A stretch of 64,000 nt of DNA from Hydrogenophilales bacterium (GTDB taxonomy: Bacteria; Pseudomonadota; Gammaproteobacteria; Burkholderiales; Thiobacillaceae): NCBI GenBank assembly GCA_016703155.1, contig JADJCP010000001.1, positions 868,001 to 932,000 on the forward strand. The letters run 5' to 3'. Positions 34,625 to 43,823 of this stretch are shown here, in pieces; the stretch's first letter is position 1; the number at the start of each line of letters is the position of its first letter. The translations under genes were made by a program, and so were the position numbers. Under the pieces are notes generated by a model. It ran no database searches. It was not told where the DNA came from and worked only from the letters and a program-made list of their open reading frames with translations.

Positions 34625-37600
34625 ATGACGACACGAATCCTGTGGCTGTGTCTGGCCCTGACGGCCAGCCCGGCATCCGTCCAGGCGGCCGAGATGCGGC
34701 GTGACAACGACACCGCCGACGCGACACAGGTCTTTGTCCAGACGGGTAACAAACTGCATGTCACCGTGGCGCGCTTCTCCCCGGACGGCCGCTGGCTGGC
34801 CGTCTGCGACGCCCTCGGCACGGTGGTCCTCTGGGACGCCCACGGCGGCCGGCAGTACCGCGAGGTGCACCGCCACACCGGCCTGTGCACGGGTCTGGCC
34901 TTCACCCCGGACGGCCGCGCCGTGATCTCGTCCGGCGGCCCCAGAAGCGGTAATGAAGTGACGCTGACGCGCTGGCTCGACGGCCAGGTCGAGCAGACGT
35001 GGCTCGGCCACCAGGGCCACGTACGCGACATCGTCGCCACGCTCGACGCTCAGGGTGCCTGGTCCCTGGGCGAGCACGACGGCCTGATGCGCTGGGCGGT
35101 CGGCAAGGACGCGCCGCTGCAACGGATCGCCGTGGCCTTGCCCGGCGAGGCGGCGGATAAACAAGCCGACGCCTCGACCATGGTGCTTAGCCGCGACCAG
35201 AAGCGGGCCTTCGTCGGCCGACGCGACGGTTCGCTGCTGCTGATCGACCTGACCCCGGAACGGCCCGCCGTGCGTCTGTTGGCGCAATTTCCCGAAGCCA
35301 TTTCCGCCCTGGCCCTGGCCCCCGACGAAACTACGCTGGCCGTGGCGAACGGCACCATGATGGGCGCCACGCAGCGCGACGTGACGCTGCTCGATGCCAC
35401 CACTGGAAAGACGCTGCGTACCCTGCCCGGCCATCTGGGCCCGGTCTTCGCCCTGGCCTATTCGCCGGACAGCAGGTTTCTCGGCTCCGCCGGTCAGGTC
35501 GACATGCAAGCCTTGCTGGCGGGCGATCTCAAGGGCATCCGGCAACACGAGACGATACGCGTCTGGCGCGTCGCGGATGGCGGCCTGGTGGCGGAAGCGC
35601 GCAACCAGCGCAACCTGAACGGCATGCCCTTCGTGCGCGGCGGCATCGAGTTCGCGCCGGCGTCGGCGACGCCTGAAACGCCGCGCCTGGGCCTGGCCAT
35701 GTGGGACGAAGCCGCCCGGCTCTATGAACTGGACGCCGCCGGCACGCTGCGACTGGCGCACACCCTCGAAGGCCGCGGCCTGTCGCCCCGGCAGTTGCAG
35801 GCCAGCGATGCCAGCGCGCGCCTTCTGGTGACCGACGGCCGGCCGCGCGTCGCCCCGCCCGAGGCCTACATGAACGCCGAGGTTGTGCGCCGCGAGTTCG
35901 GCCGCGCCGAGGACTGGACGCCGGATCGGCTGAATCGCCTGAACGCCCTCTACGCCGGGCGCGGCATGCTGACCTCGGTGCAGCGCGCCGCGTTGTGGGA
36001 TCTCAAGACCGGCCGGCTGGACAAGGTGATCGACTGGCAGCGGGCGCCGGTGGGCTATCTGGGGCTGGACGGCCAGGGGCGCTTCGTCTCGATGGCATCC
36101 CTGTTCCCGACCACGACCATGGTCTCGCCGCTCAAGACCAATCTGGTGCGCGAGGCCACCGTCGACGCCGAGGGCCAGATCTCGCTGAGCCACTTCGCCT
36201 TCGAGCCTTGGCTGGGCAAGCCCGATGAGATATTCGCCGCGCTGCCGCCGGCGGTCGGCTCGGTAACCGACACGGCCAATCCGGGCAACGCCGCCAAACC
36301 CGACGCGGCGGCCGAGGCGGGTTATTACGCCGAAATCGTCAGCCAGTCGGCCTCGGGGCGCTGGCAGGCGGTCGCTGGCATCCCACTGACCAAGACCGTG
36401 AAGGCCGGCGACGGCACGCCCATTGCCAACCCGGGGCGGCTCTTCGTCCAGGAGCGCCTGCCGGACGGCCGGCGCGAGCACCGCCACGACATCGCCCTGC
36501 CGGGCATCGTCCGGGTCATGGCCATCGCCGCCGATGACCGGACGCTCTGGCTGGCCGGGACCGAACGCGGCTTGCAATTCAACGACGACCACGAGGCCTG
36601 GCTGATGGCCGTCGATCTGTCCAATGGCGCGGCACTCCGAACCTGGCGGCCGGAAAAGGGCGTCACGGTGGAGCAGATCGTCGCCCACCCGGCCGGCGAC
36701 CTGCTGCTGACCAATGGCACGACGGGCCTGACGCTCTGGGACAAGCGCCAGGAGGCGCGCAAAACCCGCGTGCCGGTCGCCGGCGGGACACGCAACATCA
36801 AGGCGCTGGCCCTGACCCAGGATGGCCGGCGCATCGCCACGGCCGACCTGTCCGGCTGGACCACGCTCTGGGATTGGCCGGAAGATTCGCCCCCGTTACC
36901 GCTATGGAGCCGTCAACTGGCCGAGCCCGCGCCGCACCTGCTGACCTTCTCCGGCAACGGGCGGCGCCTTTATGCCGGGGCCGTGGACGGCTCGACCCGT
37001 GTCCTGGCCAGCGCCGACGGCGCCGAGATCGCCCGCCTGATCCGCTTCGACAACGACGAGTGGATCACCATGATCCCGGAGGGCTACTTTGTCGCCTCGC
37101 AGGAAGGCGACCGCTGGGTCAACGTGCGCATCGACGACAAGGTCTACGGCATCGACCAGTTCTACGACGTCTTCTACCGCCCGGACATCGTCGAACGCAA
37201 GCTCGCCGGCATGGCGATCGCGCCGCTGATCAAGGTGACCCTGCGCGACGCCCTGCGCCAGCCGCCGCCACGTGTCGCCCTGGACATACCCAAGGCGGAC
37301 CACGCGGCCGGACAACGCCTGGACGTAACCTTGCGCGCCCAGGACTTGGGCGGCGGCGTGGGAGAGATGCGCCTGCTGCACAACGGCAAGCTGGTCGAGG
37401 TATTCAACCGTAGTGGGGCAGCCGGAGCCGCCCCTCCCTTCGAAACGCGCGCCGGGGTCGAACTGGCCGCCGGCGAAAACGCCCTGACGCTGGTCGGCTT
37501 CAACGCCGCCGGCAACCTGAATGCCCGGCCGGTGACGAGCCTCGTCCAGGCCACCGGCACAGCGCCGGAACCCAGGGTATTCATCCTGGCTGTCGGCATC

Positions 37601-38338
37601 GACCACTTCCTTCACACGGACCAGGTCAATCCCCTGCGTTACGCGGTGAAAGATGCCGACGATTTCGCCCAGGCCATGCAAAAAAGCCTGGGCGAAGTCT
37701 ATCGCGACGCGCCAGTGACCCTGATCGCCCTGCGCAATGCCGACGCCAGCCGCGCCGCCCTGGACGCCGCCCTGAAGCGCTTGCGCCGCGAGATGCGCGC
37801 CACCGACCTGCTGGTCTGGTTCGTCGCCAGTCATGGCACCCTGGACAGCGAGGCACGCTACGGCATCGTCCTGCACGACTGGGACGGCCAGCCGCGCGAA
37901 TCCAGCCTGTTTTCAGCCGCCGACCTGCTCGAATCGGCGCGTACCCTGCGCGCCTTCAATCAGCTCGTGGTCCTCGATACCTGCCATGCCGGCGGCGTCA
38001 ATTCGCTGGTGAAAGGGTTGTACGACGCCCGTCTGGCGGTCCTGGCGCGCAACATGGGCCTGCATATCCTGGCCTCGGCCAACGCCACCGAAGAAGCACT
38101 GGACGGTTACCAGGGCAACGGCCTGTTCACCCACACCCTGTTGCAAGGCCTGACCCAGACGCGCGCCGACAAGAATGCCGACGGCCGGATCAGCGTTCGG
38201 GAACTGGGTGACTACGCCCGCCGCGAAACCCGGCGCATCGCCCGCCTGCTGCGCCACAGCCAGGAACCGCTGTTGATGAACTACGGCAAGGATGTCGTCC
38301 TACGCGCCGTCGAACCCGCGCCGACCGTGGCGCACTGA
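34625..38338 (+). CDS. Secreted WD40-repeat caspase-like (C14) protease
   Basis: 1237 residues. A signal peptide ends near VQAAE (22). Residues 40-880 hold WD40-type blades (ARFSPDGRWLAVCDALGTVVLWD near 48; GHLGPVFALAYSPDSRFLGSAG near 270; ALALTQDGRRIATADLSGWTTLWDW near 727), likely two propellers. An Ig-like region at about 880-975 leads to a caspase p20-like domain from near 980 (FILAVGIDHF). The catalytic dyad is intact: His1070 in VASHG and Cys1120 in VLDTCHAGG. A perfect EF-hand loop, DKNADGRISVRE (1182-1193), lies in the C-terminal part and suggests calcium dependence. Exported caspases with a propeller are rarer than cytoplasmic ones. Confidence 0.85.
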   Translation: MTTRILWLCLALTASPASVQAAEMRRDNDTADATQVFVQTGNKLHVTVARFSPDGRWLAVCDALGTVVLWDAHGGRQYREVHRHTGLCTGLAFTPDGRAVISSGGPRSGNEVTLTRWLDGQVEQTWLGHQGHVRDIVATLDAQGAWSLGEHDGLMRWAVGKDAPLQRIAVALPGEAADKQADASTMVLSRDQKRAFVGRRDGSLLLIDLTPERPAVRLLAQFPEAISALALAPDETTLAVANGTMMGATQRDVTLLDATTGKTLRTLPGHLGPVFALAYSPDSRFLGSAGQVDMQALLAGDLKGIRQHETIRVWRVADGGLVAEARNQRNLNGMPFVRGGIEFAPASATPETPRLGLAMWDEAARLYELDAAGTLRLAHTLEGRGLSPRQLQASDASARLLVTDGRPRVAPPEAYMNAEVVRREFGRAEDWTPDRLNRLNALYAGRGMLTSVQRAALWDLKTGRLDKVIDWQRAPVGYLGLDGQGRFVSMASLFPTTTMVSPLKTNLVREATVDAEGQISLSHFAFEPWLGKPDEIFAALPPAVGSVTDTANPGNAAKPDAAAEAGYYAEIVSQSASGRWQAVAGIPLTKTVKAGDGTPIANPGRLFVQERLPDGRREHRHDIALPGIVRVMAIAADDRTLWLAGTERGLQFNDDHEAWLMAVDLSNGAALRTWRPEKGVTVEQIVAHPAGDLLLTNGTTGLTLWDKRQEARKTRVPVAGGTRNIKALALTQDGRRIATADLSGWTTLWDWPEDSPPLPLWSRQLAEPAPHLLTFSGNGRRLYAGAVDGSTRVLASADGAEIARLIRFDNDEWITMIPEGYFVASQEGDRWVNVRIDDKVYGIDQFYDVFYRPDIVERKLAGMAIAPLIKVTLRDALRQPPPRVALDIPKADHAAGQRLDVTLRAQDLGGGVGEMRLLHNGKLVEVFNRSGAAGAAPPFETRAGVELAAGENALTLVGFNAAGNLNARPVTSLVQATGTAPEPRVFILAVGIDHFLHTDQVNPLRYAVKDADDFAQAMQKSLGEVYRDAPVTLIALRNADASRAALDAALKRLRREMRATDLLVWFVASHGTLDSEARYGIVLHDWDGQPRESSLFSAADLLESARTLRAFNQLVVLDTCHAGGVNSLVKGLYDARLAVLARNMGLHILASANATEEALDGYQGNGLFTHTLLQGLTQTRADKNADGRISVRELGDYARRETRRIARLLRHSQEPLLMNYGKDVVLRAVEPAPTVAH

Positions 38339-38344
38339 TAACCC

Positions 38345-38704
38345 ATGAAATCACCCCGTGCCATCCTCCCGTTGCTCGCCATCCTTGTCGCCATGCCCGC
38401 TGGCGCCGCGCCCGAAAAGGTCGCGCCTGGCGCCTACGAATGCTGGGCCAACGGCGCGGCGCGCCTGCTGATGAACTTCAAGGTTGTCGGCAGCGGCCGC
38501 TATAGCAACGAAGACGGCGACGAGAAAGGCAGCTTCGCCTATGACGCCGGCAGCGGCGTCGTCACCTTCAAAAGCGGCCACCTCGACGGCGCCATGCCGG
38601 ACGGCTTCAAGGCCGTCTACCAGGACCGCAAGGGCAGGTTCGTGCTTAGCTTCCGAGGCCGGAGCGGCGGCGAAGCGGCCTTCTGCGAGCGTGTCGGCAA
38701 ATGA
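38345..38704 (+). CDS. Small secreted hypothetical protein
   Basis: 119 residues with a signal peptide (cleavage near AGAAP, 22). The mature part is a small beta-rich domain with two cysteines, Cys34 (YECWANG) and Cys114 (AAFCERV), near its two ends, able to form one disulfide in the periplasm. I do not recognise the family. It sits six bases after the WD40-caspase gene and overlaps the hydrolase gene by ATGA, so it is part of the same operon, and could be a substrate, inhibitor or cofactor of the protease; nothing in the sequence decides this. Confidence 0.75.
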   Translation: MKSPRAILPLLAILVAMPAGAAPEKVAPGAYECWANGAARLLMNFKVVGSGRYSNEDGDEKGSFAYDAGSGVVTFKSGHLDGAMPDGFKAVYQDRKGRFVLSFRGRSGGEAAFCERVGK

Positions 38705-40050
38705 CGCGCAAATCCGCCCTGGGGCGTCTAGCGCGTGCCGGCCTGGTGGCGCTATGCCTGCCCACGGCACCGGCATGGGCGGCGACGGAAGACATCGCCA
38801 CGCCCGTCGAGGCTTTCCTGTACGCCGACGAGCTGGTCTTTTCGGAACTGGAGTGCCATGCCCGGCCGGGCGACGTCCCGGTCGCTCGCCGCCTCGCCGG
38901 AGAGGATCTGATATTCCCGCTGCCGGTACTGGAACGCGTGCCGGACGGCTGGCTGCGTCTCGGCGTCGCTGGCGCGGCGTGCTGGATCGCCCCCGCCACC
39001 TACGTCGAGCGCGCCGACGCGGCCCCGACACACGGCGCGCGCACACGCGGCCTGTACCGGAAGCCCAATTACGTGACGATGCGTATCTTCTACGCCACCA
39101 ACCGCAAGGCTAGCGGCGAGCCGGCACCGGCCAATCGCTACCTGGGCGCGCGCGGCAGCCTGGAACAGGGCGTTTGCGAAGTGAGCATCCCGCGCGACCA
39201 CCGCCTCGGGCAACTGGAACAGCCCTCGCTCTGGCGCCTGGAATTCAAGCCCGACCCCGAGCAGCACGTGCTGCTCCTGAGCGTCGCGCCGCAAGCGCGC
39301 GACGACTTCATGGCCGAGGTGCGGGCGCGCGTCGCCCAATCGAAATCGCGCAGCCTGTTCGTCTTCGTGCATGGCTACAACGCCAACTTCGCCGACGCCG
39401 CGCGGCGCACCGCGCAGATGACCTACGACCTGGGCTACGACGGCGCGCCGATCCTGTTCAGTTGGCCATCGCAGGGACGCCTGAGCGGCTACCTGGAAGA
39501 CGAAAACAACAGCGAGTGGAGCGTCCCCGACCTGCGCGACTTCCTCGCCGATCTGGCGCGCCGCGCCGGCGACGGCGAGATCTACCTGGTCGCGCACAGC
39601 ATGGGCAACCGCGTCGCGACGCGCGCCCTGGCCCGGCTGCTGACGGAACAACCGGCCCTGGCGCCGCGCTTCCGCGAACTGCTGCTGATCGCCCCGGATC
39701 TGGACGTCGACATCTACCGGCGCGAACTCGCGCCCGTGTTCGCCCAGGCCGGCCCGCGCGTCACCCTGTATGCCTCGAACCGGGACAAGGCCTTGTCGGC
39801 CTCGAAGAAGCTGCACGGCGGCACGCGCCTCGGCGACGCCAGCCCGGTGACCGTCCTGGCCGGCATGGACAGCATCGACGCCACCGAGGTGGAAACCGAC
39901 CTGCTCGGCCACTCGTATTTCGCCGAAGCGAAGCACGTCCTCAGTGACCTGTTCGCCGTCATCCGCGAGCACCGACCGGTGTCGCTGCGCGCCTGGCTCG
40001 AGGAAGTCGCCGGCCGGGACGGCCGCTACTGGCGCTTTCAGGCGCCATGA
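38701..40050 (+). CDS. Secreted alpha/beta hydrolase, DUF900 family
   Basis: 449 residues with a signal peptide (AWAATED, about 28). Residues 30-105 form an extra N-terminal SH3-like domain (ECHARPGDVPVARRLAG to WIAPATYVE). The hydrolase follows: VTMRIFYATNRKASGEP near 121, FVFVHGYNANFADAARRTAQM near 221 (oxyanion region), the nucleophile Ser in VAHSMGNRVATRAL near 297, an Asp in LLIAPDLDVDIYRR near 323 and His in LLGHSYF near 404. This is the DUF900 pattern. Last gene of the cluster that begins at 28855; possible esterase or lipase of the envelope. Confidence 0.85.
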   Translation: MTRKSALGRLARAGLVALCLPTAPAWAATEDIATPVEAFLYADELVFSELECHARPGDVPVARRLAGEDLIFPLPVLERVPDGWLRLGVAGAACWIAPATYVERADAAPTHGARTRGLYRKPNYVTMRIFYATNRKASGEPAPANRYLGARGSLEQGVCEVSIPRDHRLGQLEQPSLWRLEFKPDPEQHVLLLSVAPQARDDFMAEVRARVAQSKSRSLFVFVHGYNANFADAARRTAQMTYDLGYDGAPILFSWPSQGRLSGYLEDENNSEWSVPDLRDFLADLARRAGDGEIYLVAHSMGNRVATRALARLLTEQPALAPRFRELLLIAPDLDVDIYRRELAPVFAQAGPRVTLYASNRDKALSASKKLHGGTRLGDASPVTVLAGMDSIDATEVETDLLGHSYFAEAKHVLSDLFAVIREHRPVSLRAWLEEVAGRDGRYWRFQAP

Positions 40051-40137
40051 GGTCGGCAAGGAAATCGGGCCGGCCATCGCATCTACATGGCCGCAGACAA
40101 CGGCCACGACCCGATTCATCGCGACAAATCGCGAGCC

Positions 40138-40972
40138 TCAGTTAGTGACCCAGCCGAACGGTTGCTTCCACATGCCGCCGGTGATGCCGTCGTGCTCGAC
40201 GCTGCGACACCCGGTTTCGACGAATTTTGGATAGACCCCGGCCTTGCAGCAGGATGGGGCGGGTCGATCCATCCGGCAGTTTGGCGGTGCCGGTCAGTTC
40301 ATAGTTCGCGGGCGGCAGATCGTTGAGATCGTCATTCGTGGTGATGTCCTTGGGCGCCAATCGCGCACGATGGTGATCGGCGCCAGTTCGCGACCGTCGA
40401 TGCTCTTGCCGGTCGGCTTGAGCGTGAAAATGAGTTTGGTGCCTTCGGGCAGCACCGCCGGGGCCTTGTTGGTATCCGAGCGCCAGGTCTGGAAACGCAT
40501 GCCGATACTCATGCCATGCCAATGCGTGGCATTGTTCGACTGGGTTGCGCACCGTAGGTATCGCGTTGGCCGGTGGGTTTCCAGACAAATCCTGGACGAT
40601 GCCATCGGCGGCATCCTGGCTCTTGTTCCAATGCTTGCCGACCGGAACCAGTGGGAGGCTGTATTCCTTGTCGCCGAACTTGACCTTGATCGAACTGAGC
40701 TGATTGAACCGGTACTGGCCGGGCACGAGTTTCTGCTTGTAGCTGCCGTTCCTGACGATGGGTGAGTAACTGATGTTGACGCCCGCGTCGCTGATCCCGG
40801 TGATGCTGAGGCTATAGTCCTGGATGTCGCCGGTGATCGGCTGGCCGCCTTCAAAGCTGACTCGACCGATGGCATACCCCGGCTTCGGAGCCAGATCGGC
40901 GGACAGCGCGGAATGGCCACTGGCGGACAGGACAAACGACAGGGAATAAAGCAGTGGAGCGATTGTTTTCAT
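40138..40972 (-). pseudogene. Frameshifted secreted hypothetical protein
   Basis: The start is supported by GAGG six bases before the ATG at 40972. A signal peptide (LLYSLSFVLSASGHSALSADLAP) and about 140 good residues follow (YAIGRVSFEGGQPITGDIQDY, LPLVPVGKHWNKSQDA), then the coding frame jumps: THWHGMSIGMRFQTWRSD and GTKLIFTLKPTGKSIDGREL are in a second frame, LPPANYELTGTAKLPDGS is back in the first, and the probable end KQPFGWVTN is in a third. At least four indels. I do not recognise the family. See the finding on the frameshift patch: the breaks may be sequence errors. Confidence 0.6.
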
Positions 40973-41105
40973 GACAGCCTCAAGGTGGGTGGTGATCAAC
41001 GGCCAGCACTTCGACGCGCGGTTGAGTGTAGATGATTACCGTCCGGCCAAGTCGCATATTCAGTGGCGCGGGGGCGAAGGCCTGCGTCATCTCCTCCGGC
41101 CGCTA

Positions 41106-41641
41106 TTATTTCAGATCGCAGACCGTGCCGTAATAGCCGCCCGGCCGGACGACAGGCCGATCTTTCTCGGGCCGAGGACGCCGCCGTAATAGCCTTCCCA
41201 GGGGCCGGAGCGAAATTCGATCTGCGGGTCTTCGGGTCGTGGCGGTATTCACCCGTCTTGCCGTTGCGATCGGCATAGTGCGAGTCGCTCTTGATCGCGA
41301 GTTGCCGCGTGCCGGCGATGCCGCCCGCCGCCGTGCAGGCGTAAGACCTCCGGGTCAGCGAGTCGACGCCCGCCCCGGCGCGGGGTCGCTGCCCTCGGGG
41401 CTCAGCATCCAGGCCAGGTAATATTTGACCGAACCATCGGCCAGCTGGACCCGGGCAATCCGCGCCGCGCGCTTCCACCACGGTGCCGCCGCGATTCTGT
41501 CTGTCGATGACCTGCGCGCCAGTTGACACGCGCCGCTCCTCCGCTGCCGGCGCTGCGTGGAAGCGGACCGATTGGCCCAGCGAAACAGCCAGGCCCAGAA
41601 TTGATGCGCACGCCGCGTTGCCAGTTGCCGATGATCGCCAT
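41106..41641 (-). pseudogene. Frameshifted hypothetical protein
   Basis: Starts MAIIGNWQRGVRINS behind a strong ribosome-binding site (AAAGGAGACGAGAC, ATG at 41641). The frame then shifts several times: LAVSLGQSVRFHAAPAAEERRVSTGAQVI, RIARVQLADGSVKYYLAWMLSPEGS, LAIKSDSHYADRNGKTGEYRHDP, IEFRSGPWEGYYGGVLGP and a final GYYGTVCDLK before a TAA at 41108-41106. No family recognised. The small size and the context near other frameshifted genes are all that can be said. Confidence 0.5.
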
Positions 41642-41730
41642 GTCTCGTCTCCTTTATGGACAGTGGATAGTACCGGTCCCGCAGGCAGGATGTCGGCTTG
41701 TTGATGGATCGTTGCGCGATTTACATCGCA

Positions 41731-41759
41731 TCGGACTTCGCAAGCTCAGTCCGACCTAC
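41731..41759. repeat. REP-like palindrome at the 3' end of ampD
   Basis: A 7-bp inverted repeat, TCGGACT (41731-41737) and AGTCCGA (41748-41754), followed by CCTAC. Read on the minus strand it starts GTAGGTCGGACT, the same head (GTAGGTCGG) as the palindrome at 54987-55035. The ampD stop codon TAG lies inside the GTAG of the repeat. It may work as a bidirectional terminator or a RAYT-type REP. Confidence 0.5.
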
Positions 41760-42268
41760 GGAGCAGGCGGCAAGTGGTTGCGCACGCTTGACCAGTCGAA
41801 ACACGCCCCGGGATCGGTCTTGGTGCCCGGGGCGACGTCGGAACGGCCGGCGATATCGGCGATGGGATAGGCGCGCCGCAGTTTGCCGATGAGTGCACCG
41901 AGGCGGCGGTATTGCGCCTGAAGGGCCGGTCGTCCGTGCCTTCGAGTTCGATGCCGATGGAGAAGTCGTTGCAGCGCGCGGGCTCTGCCACTGGGACACC
42001 CCTGGCATGCCAGGCGCGCCGCAGGGGACGAACTGGTCAGCGTGCCGTCGCGCGGATGAGAAGTGCATGAGACGCGCAGATGCGCGACCTCGGCGTTGGT
42101 AGGGTGCGCCGTCGGGTCGAGGCGGTTGGAATGAACAGTCCGACGATGCCCGCACCACCGAACCGGTCGACGGCAGGCCGATGTTGTGAATGACGACGAG
42201 GCTGATCGCCTCTCCTCGACGGGCATCGCACTGGCGAGACGATACGCCGGCGCCCTCCAGCCAGCCAT
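41756..42268 (-). pseudogene. ampD: N-acetylmuramyl-L-alanine amidase AmpD (frameshifted)
   Basis: AmpD cleaves anhydro-muropeptides in the cytoplasm during cell-wall recycling. Recognisable pieces in changing frames: ISLVVIHNIGLP (first zinc-ligand His), NRLDPTAHP, VAHLRVS, CNDFSIGIELEGTDDRPF (near the middle, an AmpD signature), QAQYRRLGALIGKLRRAYPI and SDVAPGTKTDPGACFDW, which carries the catalytic His/Lys region where GHSDIAPGRKxDPG is usual. The start overlaps the upstream gene as TAATG. At least three indels break it, probably sequence errors because the remaining codons are intact. Confidence 0.72.
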
Positions 42269-42639
42269 TAAGGGCATTGAATGCCCGCCGACTTCACGGC
42301 TCGTCCTCCGGCGGCTCGGCCAGGCCAAGTCGATCGCACGTCTCTGTCATGGACGATCGCAAGCGAGTAAGGCGGGGCATGGAACCGCCCCCGCGCGATA
42401 CAGAAACAGGTGGTCGGGTGATGAAATGTCGAAGGCCTTGGCCAAACCGGGGACTGCCGACATCGACACGGGAACAACATCGCTCCCACCGGCGCGGCGG
42501 CCGGCAAAAGCGCTTTCGACACGGCGGCAGGGTGCCGCAGTCCGGCTGAAAAGAGGACCAGCCCCAGCCCCTGAATCGCGGCGAGACGCGGGTGGTAGTC
42601 GTGTTCGCGGAGGCTCTGAAGACAGGCGGGATTCGGCAT
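42268..42639 (-). pseudogene. Thioredoxin-family protein (frameshifted)
   Basis: Pieces in three frames can be joined into a thioredoxin fold: GLGLVLFS, then PDCGT, then CRRVESA give a CxxC active site (probably CGTC), followed by a strand with FHVDV-like residues, PGLAKAFDI and LFLYRAG, as in thioredoxins where a cis-Pro strand precedes the last helix. The reconstruction is mine and approximate. The stop overlaps the ampD start as TAATG, and the gene is divergent from the antiporter at 42710. Confidence 0.5.
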
Positions 42640-42709
42640 AAGGGTATGGTATCGGACAACGTTCAGTCCAGGGGCTGGTAACGCGCGCCACGTTTTCCAA
42701 AGGTGTCCC

Positions 42710-43791
42710 ATGCTGGTTCTCGAACTGCTCCGTTTCTCGTCGTCATCCTTATCGCGGCCGAAGTTTTCGTCAACGCCTGGAGCATCTCGGCGAAAAACTG
42801 GGCATTTCGGAAGGGGTTACTGGGTCGATTCGCGGCGGTCGGCACCGCCCTGCCGGAGACCATCGCAACTTCATGATGGCGATCTCGCGGCAAACCCAGA
42901 ACCCAGCAGCTCAACGAGGAAATCGGCGTCGGCGCCATCCTCGGCGCACCGCTGATGCTGTCGACGTTGTCGATTTTCCTGATGGCCTGTCGGTCTGGAA
43001 ACCGCGGCAGCCAGGACATCTCATGCCCGGAACGCACCGCCGGCCTGACGCGCGGACCTTTGAACTTCTTCCCGGCCGCTTTTTTGCACTTTCCTTGCGT
43101 CGCCCTGTTCATACCCCGCGAAAACCGCCGGCATCCGCGCCAGCATCGCCCTTCGTCATGTTACTGATCTATTTCTCTACATCATTGCGTTGATCCTGAA
43201 GGCTTCAGCGAAGCTGGTCAGCGACGGCCACGTTACACCGGAGGCGGACGCCCCATGTCTCTGACGAAAATCGGCCTGCCCACCAACTGATCACGATCTT
43301 CCTGCAACTGGGCACTGGTCCGGCCCTGCTGGTGATCGGCGCCAAGGCTTCATCCACGGTATCGAGCAGGCGGCGCCGCTACTGGTATATCGGCGCTGAT
43401 TCTGTCCTTGTTGATCGTCCCGATCGCCACGGAACTGCCCGAGAAGGTGAATTCGATCTCTGGATCCGCAAAGGCAGGACACCCTGGCCTTCGGCAACAT
43501 CACCAGCGCCATGGTGTTCCAGGGCACGTTGCTGCCCGCCATCGGCATCCCGGCTGACCCCTGGATTCCACAAAAGAGGTGCTGGCCGGGGTGATCGTCA
43601 CCCTGATCGCCGCCGCCTGGTTGCGCACATGCTGTCGCGCGGCCAGTTGCGGGTGTGGCGGATGCTGGGGGTCAACGGCGCCTTCGTATGTCACCTATCT
43701 GGCCGTGGCCCTGCTGGGGTCGATGACAATTAGATCGTCCGTTTTCGGGCTTTTTGGATTTACCCCAAAGTTTCCGGTTTTTCTCCGTTAA
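42710..43791 (+). pseudogene. Sodium/calcium antiporter family protein (frameshifted)
   Basis: Start ATG at 42710 with AAAGGTG upstream. Both Na_Ca_ex repeats can be followed through shifting frames: VVILIAAEVFVNA, AVGTALPETI (first alpha repeat, with the ion-binding Glu), EEIGVGAILGAPLMLSTL, then in the second half GIEQAAPL, SLLIVPIATELPEKVNSI (second alpha repeat with its Glu), FGNITSAMVFQGTLLPAIGI and YVTYLAVALL. Related to YrbG/CaxA exchangers of the inner membrane. At least six indels. The exact 3' end is uncertain (43733 in another frame). Confidence 0.68.
43766..43791 (+). promoter_or_regulatory. Candidate sigma-28 (FliA) promoter for the chemoreceptor pair
   Basis: CAAAGTTT (43766-43773), a 10-base spacer, and TCCGTTAA (43784-43791) match the flagellar sigma-28 consensus TAAAGTTT-N11-GCCGATAA at 7 of 8 and 6 of 8 positions, with a one-base-short spacer. 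The predicted RNA start is about 26 bases before the PAS gene ATG. This makes sense for a gene pair that feeds the chemotaxis system. The spacer length should be read with care as this stretch has sequence errors. Confidence 0.5.
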
Positions 43792-43823
43792 GTGGTTCAA
43801 TCCATTTTGGGGGCGGAGGAGAC

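Noticed and set aside
34028..36688. Very long minus-strand open frame (886 residues) opposite the WD40-caspase gene
   Set aside because: Composition is Arg/Gly/Gln-rich and lacks any motif; in GC-rich DNA the frame opposite a real gene often stays open. The plus strand has a signal peptide, propeller blades and an intact His/Cys dyad.
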